DNA from: a bacterium
GTDB lineage: Bacteria > Actinomycetota > Acidimicrobiia > Spongiisociales > ZC4RG35
Length of the DNA stretch: 64,000 nucleotides
Direction: 5' to 3'
Assembly (NCBI GenBank): GCA_028824015.1
Contig: JAPPFC010000004.1
Span: 37,087-101,086, forward strand
Below the pieces are notes generated by a model. That model was not told the DNA's origin and did no database searches. It saw only the letters and a list, made by a program, of their open reading frames with translations. This document shows, piece after piece, positions 23,832 to 31,523 of this stretch. A program made the position numbers and the translations under genes. Numbering within the stretch: position 1 is the stretch's first letter; the number at the start of each line of letters is the position of its first letter.

Positions 23832-24634
23832 TACTCGTCCCTCAATACTTCGGAGACTTCCCCCGTCATCTCGGCAAACGCCGGATCGAATCGAAGGTCC
23901 AGTTCCCGGGGATAGGGAAACGGGATCCTGAAAGACTTGAGTATGCGCCCGGGCCGGGAGGACATCACCAGGACGTCGGTTGACAGGAACACCGCCTCGT
24001 ACAGGTTGTGGGTGATGAACACCGCCCCGAAGCCGGCGTGGGCGAAGATTCGGAGCAACTCCAGGTTCAGGTATTCGCGGGTGATCTCGTCCAGGGCCCC
24101 GAACGGCTCGTCGAAGAAGAACAGGGGAGGATCCAGGGTGAGGGACCTCGCCAGAGAAACCCTCATCTTCATCCCGCCGGACAGGGCGGCGGGAAAATGG
24201 CGGTTGAACCCGCTCAGTCCCACCAGGTCGATGGCGTCTTTGGCTCTCTTGCGCCTCTCGCTTCGATCGAAACCGCGCAGTTCGCAGAAGAGTTCCACGT
24301 TCTTTTGCACGGTCCTCCAGGGCAGGAGGGTTGCGTCCTGGAAGACGTATCCCAGGTTCCCCTCGGACCGGCGCACCTCACCGGAACTGACCGGGAGGAG
24401 GCCCGATCCCATTCTGAGCAATGTGGACTTTCCGCAACCGGAGGGGCCGACCACGGTCACGAACTGGCCCGGTTCCACGGTAAGGGAGACATTGTCCACC
24501 GCATGGGTGCCGTCGGGGAATGTCTTGCTGACATTCTCGAAGGAGATCAGGGTGGAGGAAGTACCGCCGCTCCGGGTGTCTCCACGGTTCGAGGGCTGGA
24601 TGTTTGAGATTTGTCGGTCTCCCATCCGTGTCAA
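23831..24634 (-). CDS. ABC transporter ATP-binding protein (NMT1/SsuB-type)
   Basis: A 267-residue ATPase of the importer. Walker A is GPSGCGKST, Q-loop GYVFQDATLLPW, signature ALSGGMKMRVSLARSL and Walker B PLFFFDEPFGALDEIT. The first 25 residues before the conserved fold are low in conservation, so ATG 24625 is an alternative start. The annotated start overlaps the stop of the cytosine-deaminase-like gene by four bases. The coupling of an importer ATPase to an amidohydrolase suggests uptake and deamination of the same compound. Confidence 0.92.
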   Translation of the reverse strand: MTRMGDRQISNIQPSNRGDTRSGGTSSTLISFENVSKTFPDGTHAVDNVSLTVEPGQFVTVVGPSGCGKSTLLRMGSGLLPVSSGEVRRSEGNLGYVFQDATLLPWRTVQKNVELFCELRGFDRSERRKRAKDAIDLVGLSGFNRHFPAALSGGMKMRVSLARSLTLDPPLFFFDEPFGALDEITREYLNLELLRIFAHAGFGAVFITHNLYEAVFLSTDVLVMSSRPGRILKSFRIPFPYPRELDLRFDPAFAEMTGEVSEVLRDE

Positions 24635-25833
24635 TTGCTTCCAAGGGCGACCACTACGCCCTCCCTCATGGTAATCCGCCCGGGACGGAGAGATAGCGCT
24701 TCGTTGAGGGTCTTGGCCTCCACGAGCGTCAGATCGGCCTTCTCTCCTGACCGAAGGGTGGGACGGCCGTCAGTGAGAGCGGAGATGAGACGGGCGTCGT
24801 CGTACAGGTGCCCGGCCAGCCTGGCCAGATAGCCCATTTCGAGGGGGTCCGCGGTGGGGAATGGGCAGAAGGTGTCGTCCACGTTGTCGACGCCCAGCCT
24901 TACATGGACTCCTTCATCGATCAGCAGGTTTATGGGCGCCAGCGCCCTGCGGGGTGAGTGGACCCGGTATTCGTGCAGGATCAGATTGGTCCGCGGCTGG
25001 CAGTTGACGGTTATCCCCAGCCCGGCCATGCGGCGAGCGATGGCGCGGGTCTGCTGTTCCGGGAGTGCGCTCAGCAGGCAGCAGTGACTGAACGAGACCC
25101 GTCCCTCCAGACGCCGGCGTTCCACCTCGTCGAGGGCGAAGTCCATGAGGAGCCGGGCGGGATCCAACGTCTCGTCTATATGCACATCCACTTCCACGCC
25201 GGTTCTCACCGCCAGTTCCATCATCGAGATGATCGACTCGGACGGCCGGGAGTCGTGATTGGGCGATCCCCCGATCAGTTGGTACCTGCCCATGCTCAGG
25301 TCCCTGTGCAGCCTTGAGGTCTCCTCCCGGTCTGTAAGGGTGTCGGCTACGGCAAAGGCGACCAACTCGATGTCCATTACCTCCTTCAACTGGTCCCGCA
25401 CCTCCCCCATCACCTGCCATCGAGGGGCGGCGATATGTTCGGGGTGGCACCCGACGTGGCCCCTGGCCCGGGTGGCGCCGCTGGCCGACAGGGTGGAGAA
25501 GAGCCTCCGGGCTCGTTCGGCCGCGGTGCCCGGTATGTAGCCCTCCGGCCTGGCCCCCACCTCGATGGCGTCCTCCAGGGAGCGGGGTGGGCGGGGAGAG
25601 CCGACGTATGCGCGGTCGGGGTGGAGGTGCGGCTCGGCGAATGAGGGCATGGCCAGATGCGATGGTTCCGGGACGGGTCTTCCCAGCCGGTCGGCGATGG
25701 GTTTGATCTCGGCGATGAGGCCGCGGTCAATCGAGATCGCCTGAGGCCCCGAATACCCGGGCACTCCAACCGGCCCGACACCCGCGGGCCGGTCTCCTTC
25801 AGCGAGCCGCCGGGGGTGAATGGGGAGTTCCAC
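24631..25833 (-). CDS. cytosine/creatinine deaminase-like amidohydrolase (CodA type)
   Basis: A 400-residue metal-dependent hydrolase of the CodA branch. Metal and active-site motifs are EPHLHPDRAY (HxH), HIDETLD, the His in SFSHCCLLS and the Asp-containing GVDNVDDTFCPF. CodA enzymes deaminate cytosine, isoguanine or creatinine. It starts at GTG 25833, sharing one base with the stop of the upstream amidohydrolase (TAGTG), and overlaps the ATPase gene at its end. It thus sits in the middle of an operon with another amidohydrolase, a RibD-C reductase and the NMT1-type importer. Substrate unproven. Confidence 0.85.
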   Translation of the reverse strand: MELPIHPRRLAEGDRPAGVGPVGVPGYSGPQAISIDRGLIAEIKPIADRLGRPVPEPSHLAMPSFAEPHLHPDRAYVGSPRPPRSLEDAIEVGARPEGYIPGTAAERARRLFSTLSASGATRARGHVGCHPEHIAAPRWQVMGEVRDQLKEVMDIELVAFAVADTLTDREETSRLHRDLSMGRYQLIGGSPNHDSRPSESIISMMELAVRTGVEVDVHIDETLDPARLLMDFALDEVERRRLEGRVSFSHCCLLSALPEQQTRAIARRMAGLGITVNCQPRTNLILHEYRVHSPRRALAPINLLIDEGVHVRLGVDNVDDTFCPFPTADPLEMGYLARLAGHLYDDARLISALTDGRPTLRSGEKADLTLVEAKTLNEALSLRPGRITMREGVVVALGSN

Positions 25834-27278
25834 TACTGGTAGAGATCGGTAGTCAAAGGGATGTTTCTGCGGCCCAACCCGGCCCGGGCGCGGATGTCTG
25901 CGGCCCTGCCCCGAGCCTCGACATGGAGCGCCGCCTCGTCAAGGCCCACCACCCGGCCATCGCGATAGCAGGGCCGCCCGTCCACCCAGGTCTCGTGGAC
26001 CGATGCCGTCGAGGCCGACCAGACCAGCGCCGAGAGGGGGTCTCCGTAGGGTATCCACTCGGGGTGATCGAGGTCCCACAATACGAAGTCGGCCTTCTTC
26101 CCCACCTCGAGCGAACCGATCTGTTCATCCATTCCCAGGGCTTTCGCGCCATCGATGGTGGCCATGCGCAGCGCCCGCCGGGCGCCGACCAGCGAGGCAT
26201 CCATCCGGGCATCCTTGAACAGACCGGCGGCGAGGTGCACCTGGCGGTGCAGGTTGAGATTGCCCGCCGCGGACACGCCATCGGTTCCCAATCCCACAGT
26301 CACGGCCGCTTCCATCATCTCGGGGTATTTCCCGATGGAGGTCGCCCCCTTGGCGAGTTTCAGGGAAGTGGAAGGGCAGAAAGCCACTTTGGTCTGATGG
26401 GCGGAGAGGAGATCCACCTCCTCCGGCGTCACCGCAACCGCATGGGCGATCACCAGGTTTTCACCCAGCCCGCCTTGGCGAGCGATCCGGGTGATCGGCC
26501 AGCTTCCATGGCGGCGTTGGGAGATCTCCGCTTCAGCGAGGGAAGTGGCGAGGTGGTAGGTAGTGCCCACCCCCATTCTCGCAGCCAGTTCCCGGGCGCC
26601 GACGTGAAGGTCCAGGCTGCAGGGCTCCTTCCCCTCGATGTTCACCCAGACGCCGAGCCGCCCCCCCGCCGACCCGTCCCAGGCGGCGACCGTCTCGGCC
26701 AGGGCCTCGAGTGCGGTCTCGGCGTCTGGAAAGAAGTGGTGATCGACCATTTCCGTGGACCAACCTCGCGGGATCTCAGCTGGTTTGACATCGGCGGCGT
26801 GACGGCCGGTTATGCCCCGGATTCCCGTCTGTTCCACCGCAGAGGCCACCGGCGCCGGGTCGTTCTGGGCGCCCATGTCCAGAAAGCAAGTGGTACCTCC
26901 CCGCAGCATCTCGGCGGTCCCCAGGAGCGACCCCACCTCTTCGTCTTCGGGGCTGACATGGGCGTAGAAGGGCTTGGCCCAGTGAAAAACCCAGGTCCGG
27001 GTGTCGATCACATCGGGGAACACCGCCCTCGACAGGGTCTCGGAGAGATGGACGTGGGCATCCACCAATCCGGGCGTCAGTCCCTGGCGCCGGCCATCCA
27101 ATCGCTCCACGGGTTGGCTCCCGGGGGCGGAGGAAATTCTCTGGTTCACCTCGGCCGTGCCGCCCAGGTCCTTTATCCGATCGCCCTCTATCAGAATCGC
27201 CCCGTCGGTTATCACCCGGTCCTCCCGGTCGCAGGTGATGGTGAACTCCAGGTGTTCGATCAGGGTCAAGGAGGTCAC
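25833..27278 (-). CDS. amidohydrolase of the ATZ/TRZ (deaminase) subfamily
   Basis: A 481-residue amidohydrolase with the N-terminal small beta domain, then GLVDAHVHLSETLSR (HxH), the Gly-rich GVWVNIEGKEPCSLDLHV, the conserved His in NLVIAHAVAVTPEE, CPSTSLKLAKG and the catalytic Asp in VGLGTDGVSAAGNLN. The C-terminus IGSLEVGKKADFVLWDLDHP is typical of ATZ/TRZ, 8-oxoguanine and S-adenosylhomocysteine deaminases. GTG start at 27278. It follows the RibD-type gene by 21 bases and overlaps the CodA-like gene by one base. It would hydrolyse a C-N bond of an imported heterocycle; the identity is open. Confidence 0.87.
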   Translation of the reverse strand: MTSLTLIEHLEFTITCDREDRVITDGAILIEGDRIKDLGGTAEVNQRISSAPGSQPVERLDGRRQGLTPGLVDAHVHLSETLSRAVFPDVIDTRTWVFHWAKPFYAHVSPEDEEVGSLLGTAEMLRGGTTCFLDMGAQNDPAPVASAVEQTGIRGITGRHAADVKPAEIPRGWSTEMVDHHFFPDAETALEALAETVAAWDGSAGGRLGVWVNIEGKEPCSLDLHVGARELAARMGVGTTYHLATSLAEAEISQRRHGSWPITRIARQGGLGENLVIAHAVAVTPEEVDLLSAHQTKVAFCPSTSLKLAKGATSIGKYPEMMEAAVTVGLGTDGVSAAGNLNLHRQVHLAAGLFKDARMDASLVGARRALRMATIDGAKALGMDEQIGSLEVGKKADFVLWDLDHPEWIPYGDPLSALVWSASTASVHETWVDGRPCYRDGRVVGLDEAALHVEARGRAADIRARAGLGRRNIPLTTDLYQ

Positions 27279-27299
27279 GGGGCCTCGGCCTTCCGCGTG

Positions 27300-28190
27300 C
27301 TAGGCAGGGTATGTGGCCCGATAACGCATATACAGGTAGTCACCGGCTTTGCGGACCGACAGGATCTTCATCCTCGGTATGTCATCGGGGAGCCAACCGG
27401 TTCCCTCCACCAGGCTGGGCCGGGGATTGCCGCGATTCTCGCCCACCACCAGCGGCGACCGGGTGATGAACGGCTCATGCATGATGCCGGCTTTGAGGAA
27501 TGCCCCGTACAGGGTGGCGCCACCCTCGCACAGAAGGAACTCGACACCGTAATCTCCGGCCATGATCCGGGCGTAGCGCTCTAGGTTCACCCCGCTGCTT
27601 CCGAACTCGAGTATGTCTATCTTGCCGGCCGGCCGGACCGTGGCGCGAATTTTCCGTGCGCCGGCCCTGGTGGTGGCCACCACGACGTGGGCGTTTTCCA
27701 TCGAGAACACTTTGGCCTCAGGCGGAAGATTGCCGTCGAGGGTTATGTAGGAGATGATGGGGAGTTCTGAGCGGTTCTCGTGCCGGCGGAGGGCGGCGAA
27801 GGCGTCCTTGTCTCCGGGATAGATGTCTTCGGATGTGTTGACGTGGCTGGGTTCGGCTCGGAGGGTTCCCTCGCCTATGACCACGGCGTCGGCCCGGGCC
27901 CGGAGAAGACCCATCAGCCAGACATCGTTGTCATTGAACCCCGAGATCGGGCCTCCCCCCCGGTGGTCGGGATGGTTGAAGGCCACGCGGCCGTCGTGAG
28001 AGGTCACGAAGTTGGCGGCCAGCAAGGGCAAGCCCCTGACGGGAGGGCTCAGTCGAAGGGGACCCCCGTACACCGCCGCGAAGTCGGGATGCAGTTCCAG
28101 TCCTTCGCCGTCGGAGGTGGTTTCCTCATCGAACAGCGTCTCGAACCGAAGAGCCGGCCCACGTACCGAGATGGAGGTGTCTTGTGTCAT
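27300..28190 (-). CDS. RibD C-terminal/dihydrofolate reductase-like reductase
   Basis: A 296-residue NAD(P)H-dependent reductase domain like the C-terminal half of RibD (5-amino-6-uracil reductase). Motifs: LLAANFVTSHDGRVAF, LMGLLRARADAVVIGEGTLRAEPS, and FLLCEGGATLYGAFLKAG. There is no deaminase half as in bifunctional RibD. It opens the six-gene minus-strand operon whose other genes encode two deaminase-like amidohydrolases and an importer. A detached reductase beside separate deaminases is suggestive, but it may act on a different heterocycle. It diverges from the M24 gene, 115 bases away. Confidence 0.86.
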   Translation of the reverse strand: MTQDTSISVRGPALRFETLFDEETTSDGEGLELHPDFAAVYGGPLRLSPPVRGLPLLAANFVTSHDGRVAFNHPDHRGGGPISGFNDNDVWLMGLLRARADAVVIGEGTLRAEPSHVNTSEDIYPGDKDAFAALRRHENRSELPIISYITLDGNLPPEAKVFSMENAHVVVATTRAGARKIRATVRPAGKIDILEFGSSGVNLERYARIMAGDYGVEFLLCEGGATLYGAFLKAGIMHEPFITRSPLVVGENRGNPRPSLVEGTGWLPDDIPRMKILSVRKAGDYLYMRYRATYPA

Positions 28191-28305
28191 TCTTCTAGGC
28201 CTGCTCCTGGGGATCGTCTACCGCCAGACAACGATACCGCGATCCACCGAGGGCCTAGTCGGGCGCCGGTTGGTACGATTTCATCGACCACCCGGAGGAA
28301 CCAGG

Positions 28306-29421
28306 ATGAGAGAACAGGTCATTGCCCGCCTTCGCCCGGCCTTGGAGGACCAGGGCTGGGACGGTCTGGTCGTCTCCTCTCCCGAGAACTTCGCCTACCT
28401 GGCCGGATTCGTGGTTCCCTCCCACCCGCTCATGCGCTGGCGCCACGCGGCGGTCGTGCTTCCGGCCGGCGGCGATCCCGCAGTGATGTGCGTGGGGGTC
28501 GAAGAGGCCATGGTGCGCCAGAGGACCGGCGCCGCCGAGGTGGCGGTATGGGACGAGTTCGGTGACGATCCCATGGCCTGCCTGGCCGGGTTGTTGGAAC
28601 GTCTGGGCCTGAGTCGGGGTCGGTTGGGCGTGGAACTGGGATACCTGCCTGCGGCGGACTTCGCCCGCCTCCGGGAAGCAGCGCCCGGGGTGGAGTGGTT
28701 GGCGGCCGACCGGTGGTTGGGGAGGCAGCGGCAGGTCAAGACCCCTCAGGAACTGGATCTCCTGGCTCGCCTGTCCCGGATATCCGACGCTTCAATCGGG
28801 ACGGCGCTCGGTTCTGTGAAGGCGGGAGACACCGAGATGGAGATTGCCGCCGCCCTGACCGATGGGATCTACCGGGGAGGCGCCGAGGACTTCAAGCTGA
28901 TGATCGTTGCCACCGGTCCCCGTAGCCAACTGGCCAATGTGGGTCCCAGCGAGCGGGTGCTTCAGGAGGGGGACGTGTGCAGGATCGAGATCTTCGCAGT
29001 GGCGGAGGGGTATCACGCCGGGGTGTGCCGCACCGCCGTCGTGGGGAGGCCGCCGCCGGAAGCAGTCGGGATCTGGGCCAATCTGGTGGAGTGCCGCGAT
29101 GTCCTCCTGGACGCCATCCGCCCGGGTGTCTCCAGCCGATCGGTGTGGGACCGGTTCGAAGCCTTATGCGGCCCCCTGGGTCTGCCCCTCTTCTCCTTCG
29201 TGGGTCACGGGATCGGACTATCCCTGCACGAGCATCCCTACCTGAGCCCCCGGCACGACCAGGTGCTAGAGGAGGGAATGGTTTTCGGCGTGGAACCCCT
29301 GATCTATGACACCGGCCACGGCTTTGGGCTCCAACTCAAGGACATGGTGGAAGTAACCCCCCAAGGAGCAAGGCTCCTGTCGGACGTGAACGACAACCGG
29401 GAGTTGATCGCCGTCGGGTGA
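28306..29421 (+). CDS. M24-fold (pita-bread) hydrolase, creatinase-like, metal site degraded
   Basis: A 371-residue protein with an N-terminal creatinase-type domain and a C-terminal M24 domain. The start ATG 28306 follows CGGAGGAA. Metal-dependent M24 peptidases use two Asp, a His and two Glu. Here the first Asp region reads CRIEIFAVAEGYHAGVCRT (Asp to Glu and Asp to Gly). His is kept in FVGHGIGLSLHEHP and one Glu in FGVEPL. The last Glu region reads LQLKDMVEV (Glu to Lys). Creatinase shares the fold without metal, so a non-peptidase amidinohydrolase- or ectoine-hydrolase-like role is more likely than an Xaa-Pro peptidase. Confidence 0.82.
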   Translation: MREQVIARLRPALEDQGWDGLVVSSPENFAYLAGFVVPSHPLMRWRHAAVVLPAGGDPAVMCVGVEEAMVRQRTGAAEVAVWDEFGDDPMACLAGLLERLGLSRGRLGVELGYLPAADFARLREAAPGVEWLAADRWLGRQRQVKTPQELDLLARLSRISDASIGTALGSVKAGDTEMEIAAALTDGIYRGGAEDFKLMIVATGPRSQLANVGPSERVLQEGDVCRIEIFAVAEGYHAGVCRTAVVGRPPPEAVGIWANLVECRDVLLDAIRPGVSSRSVWDRFEALCGPLGLPLFSFVGHGIGLSLHEHPYLSPRHDQVLEEGMVFGVEPLIYDTGHGFGLQLKDMVEVTPQGARLLSDVNDNRELIAVG

Positions 29422-29427
29422 GTCGCA

Positions 29428-30603
29428 TTAGAGCGACACGCGACGTCGGACGAACTGATCGAACATGGGCACGGTGAAAGCTATTCGGCCGTGACTGGGA
29501 GCATGGCATAGGCCTTTGGAGATCAGCGAGTTGCGGAACGGGCTGACCTGGGAAGTAGTTCTACCCATTGCAGAGGCCACGGTGCCTGAGGCGTGCGGAC
29601 CGGCTCCGAGATGGGCCATGGCGGCAAGATAGGCTCGTTCGGTCTCGGTGGTTCGATCGAAACGAATGCTGAAGAATCCTGTGTCGAGCGTTTCGACCGC
29701 AAAGGGAATAGCGTGCTTTATGTCTTCCAATGTGATGTGATGCGGCCCTCTTGCAAAGTTCCAGGCATGCTTACCGAATTCCTGGAGAAAATAGGGGTAT
29801 CCAGCCGTCTCGTCCACGATCCTATCCAAGGCATCGGTGTGCCAGCGCACACCGTGTGCCTCCGCCGGAACGGTCAAGGCGGTGGCAGCTTCCTCTGGTT
29901 GAAGGCTGTTTATCTTGACAAAGGTGAACAGTCGCTCGGCGTATGACCGAGCTTCGCCTGCTAAAGCAGGAAGAGAAGGCAAACCTGCTGGGACCACCAT
30001 GAAGGGGAGTTGTCTCTGGCTCACTTTGTGGAGTCCCATAACCAAGGTTCCGAGTTGGTCCCGTCCCAGGTACTGGGCTTCGTCGATGGTGATGAGAATG
30101 CCGACCTCCTGTTCGCTGGCGTACTCACCAACTTCAATGAACAGGTCAGCAAGATCCTCCTGAAGGATCCCCGTGTCGGCTCGTCCCGCAATTGGTTCGA
30201 TGCCGAGTTCCACGTCACCGCCTTCCGGCAGATGCCAGCGTACTCTGAACGACTTCAACACGCCTAAGGCGCGACGAGCGCGTTCAGCGAGGCGATGGCC
30301 TGCGGATAGCTGGAGTAGGGCAATCCGAATTCGATCAGCCATGATACGGGACAGATCCAGTTCTTTGGTTGCCTCAATCTGCTGAAACACCCATGCTTGC
30401 CGTTGGGCGATACTGCAGAACTCGTTGAGGAGAACCGTTTTGCCTACCCCCCGCAGTCCGCTGAGCAACATACTTCTGTCGTAGAGACCTGCTGCCAATC
30501 TTCTTATGGCGATCTCGAAATGGTTTAGTTCGTCGTCTCGACCTACCAGAGCGGGAGGCCGAGCGCCGGCACCTGGGCTGTATGGGTTTCTTGCGGGGTC
30601 CAT
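29428..30603 (-). CDS. AAA ATPase with C-terminal winged-helix-like region (Orc1/Cdc6-like)
   Basis: A 391-residue P-loop ATPase. Walker A is LSGLRGVGKTVLLNEF and Walker B is GILITIDEAQYLG; the sensor region VVPAGLPSLPALAGEARSYAERLFTF follows. The C-terminal 100 residues (TETERAYLAAMAHLGAG, GRTTSQVSPFRNSLISKGL) resemble a winged-helix DNA-binding domain. I chose ATG 30603 over a TTG six bases upstream. Base composition is lower than in neighbours: hand-counted 60-base lines at 29701, 30361 and 30241 give 28, 30 and 37 G+C. This suggests recent acquisition. Two promoter-like repeats lie upstream. Such ATPases are common, often mobile, and largely uncharacterised. Confidence 0.85.
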   Translation of the reverse strand: MDPARNPYSPGAGARPPALVGRDDELNHFEIAIRRLAAGLYDRSMLLSGLRGVGKTVLLNEFCSIAQRQAWVFQQIEATKELDLSRIMADRIRIALLQLSAGHRLAERARRALGVLKSFRVRWHLPEGGDVELGIEPIAGRADTGILQEDLADLFIEVGEYASEQEVGILITIDEAQYLGRDQLGTLVMGLHKVSQRQLPFMVVPAGLPSLPALAGEARSYAERLFTFVKINSLQPEEAATALTVPAEAHGVRWHTDALDRIVDETAGYPYFLQEFGKHAWNFARGPHHITLEDIKHAIPFAVETLDTGFFSIRFDRTTETERAYLAAMAHLGAGPHASGTVASAMGRTTSQVSPFRNSLISKGLCHAPSHGRIAFTVPMFDQFVRRRVSL

Positions 30604-30646
30604 TCCCAAAAGGGGGTGTTGCTTGGAGAAGAGGCTATACAGCGTT

Positions 30647-30709
30647 TATAGCGAGTTGTGGGGTTTATAGGATTTTTCTTATAAGTGGCTCAAAAGGTTA
30701 TAAATCGCT
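30647..30709 (-). promoter_or_regulatory. 63-bp repeat, copy 1: putative promoter of the AAA ATPase
   Basis: An AT-rich direct repeat (22 G+C of 63). Read on the minus strand it offers a -35-like TTGAGC (30688-30693), an 18-base spacer and a -10 TATAAA (30664-30669), about 60 bases before the ATG at 30603. An identical copy except for one base lies at 30769-30831. Confidence 0.6.
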
Positions 30710-30768
30710 AAGCACTCTCTACGTTGAGGCGTTTTCATAACTCCCTACGCGAGAAGACCGGCCTCACA

Positions 30769-30831
30769 TATAGCGAGTTGTGGGGTTTATAGGGTTTTTC
30801 TTATAAGTGGCTCAAAAGGTTATAAATCGCT
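30769..30831 (-). repeat. 63-bp repeat, copy 2
   Basis: The second copy of the AT-rich repeat, offset by 122 bases, with one substitution (GGATTTTT versus GGGTTTTT). It starts 60 bases beyond copy 1 and ends 19 bases before the stop of the oxidoreductase gene. It carries the same -35/-10-like arrangement, so the ATPase could have tandem promoters. Alternatively the repeats mark a past insertion. Confidence 0.85.
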
Positions 30832-30850
30832 TGGCTGTGGTGAGAGCCAG

Positions 30851-31447
30851 CTACCCGGAGAAGAACCTCGGTAGGGTGCGTTCCACCCTGGCCAGGAATC
30901 TCGCTCTCTTGGCTGGCGAGTCCTTGTTCATGTTGTTGAGATCCAGCCACTTGGTGCGACAGCGCTTGGCGAACATGACCCGATGGCCCCGCTTCAGTAC
31001 CTTCCTGGCGGGGTTGCCCACCGCCTTCACGTACCACCAGGGTGATCCGGTGGTGGTGACGGCAGCCACCCTGCGGATGCCCAGGATCCCGGGAATGATG
31101 GGACCTCCATCTTCTCTCAGCCCGAAGGCCACGCCGGGGACCCACACCCGCTGGAGCCACCCGGTGAGGATGGCCGGAAACCCGAAACTCCAGGTGGGAA
31201 AGACCAGGAGCAGGCCCTCGGCGGCGCGGAGTTGTTCCACGTAGGGTCGGACATTGGCGACGTTGAGTTCCAGGTCGTGATAGTCGATACGCTCCTGGGC
31301 AGACAGGGCCGGGTCGAACTCCTCGGCGTAGAGATCGAGCAGATCGATGTCGTGCCCTGAGGATTGCAGTGCGCTCACCGCCCGGTCCTTGAGGGCCGCC
31401 GAGTAACTGTCGGCCAGAGGATGGGCCCACACCACCAGAATTCTCAT
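30851..31447 (-). CDS. NAD(P)H dehydrogenase (quinone)-like flavodoxin-fold protein
   Basis: A 198-residue flavodoxin-fold oxidoreductase of the KefF/MdaB/YwrO type. The start ATG 31447 is preceded by AAGGAGCG and gives MRILVVWAHPLADSY, the standard opening of the family. LLLVFPTWSFGFPAILTGWLQRVW is the FMN-binding and dimer block, followed by TTTGSPWWYVKAVG. It would reduce quinones or electrophiles with two electrons, limiting redox cycling. It stands 76 bases downstream of the hydantoinase gene and might be the tail of that operon. Confidence 0.88.
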   Translation of the reverse strand: MRILVVWAHPLADSYSAALKDRAVSALQSSGHDIDLLDLYAEEFDPALSAQERIDYHDLELNVANVRPYVEQLRAAEGLLLVFPTWSFGFPAILTGWLQRVWVPGVAFGLREDGGPIIPGILGIRRVAAVTTTGSPWWYVKAVGNPARKVLKRGHRVMFAKRCRTKWLDLNNMNKDSPAKRARFLARVERTLPRFFSG

Positions 31448-31523
31448 CGGTCGCTCCTTGTGACTGGATGACAAATGATCACTGACATGCTATTCCCCCG
31501 ACGGTGAGCAACCATTACCGTGA

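Noticed and set aside
28195..28258. Inverted repeat CTAGGCC...GGCCTAG between the RibD-like and M24 genes
   Set aside because: The arms are only 7 bases with a 50-base gap, too weak to call an operator or hairpin.
30647..30831. CRISPR-like or iteron array
   Set aside because: Only two copies of 63 bases with a 59-base gap, no third unit, and no cas or replication initiator gene; a duplicated promoter is simpler.
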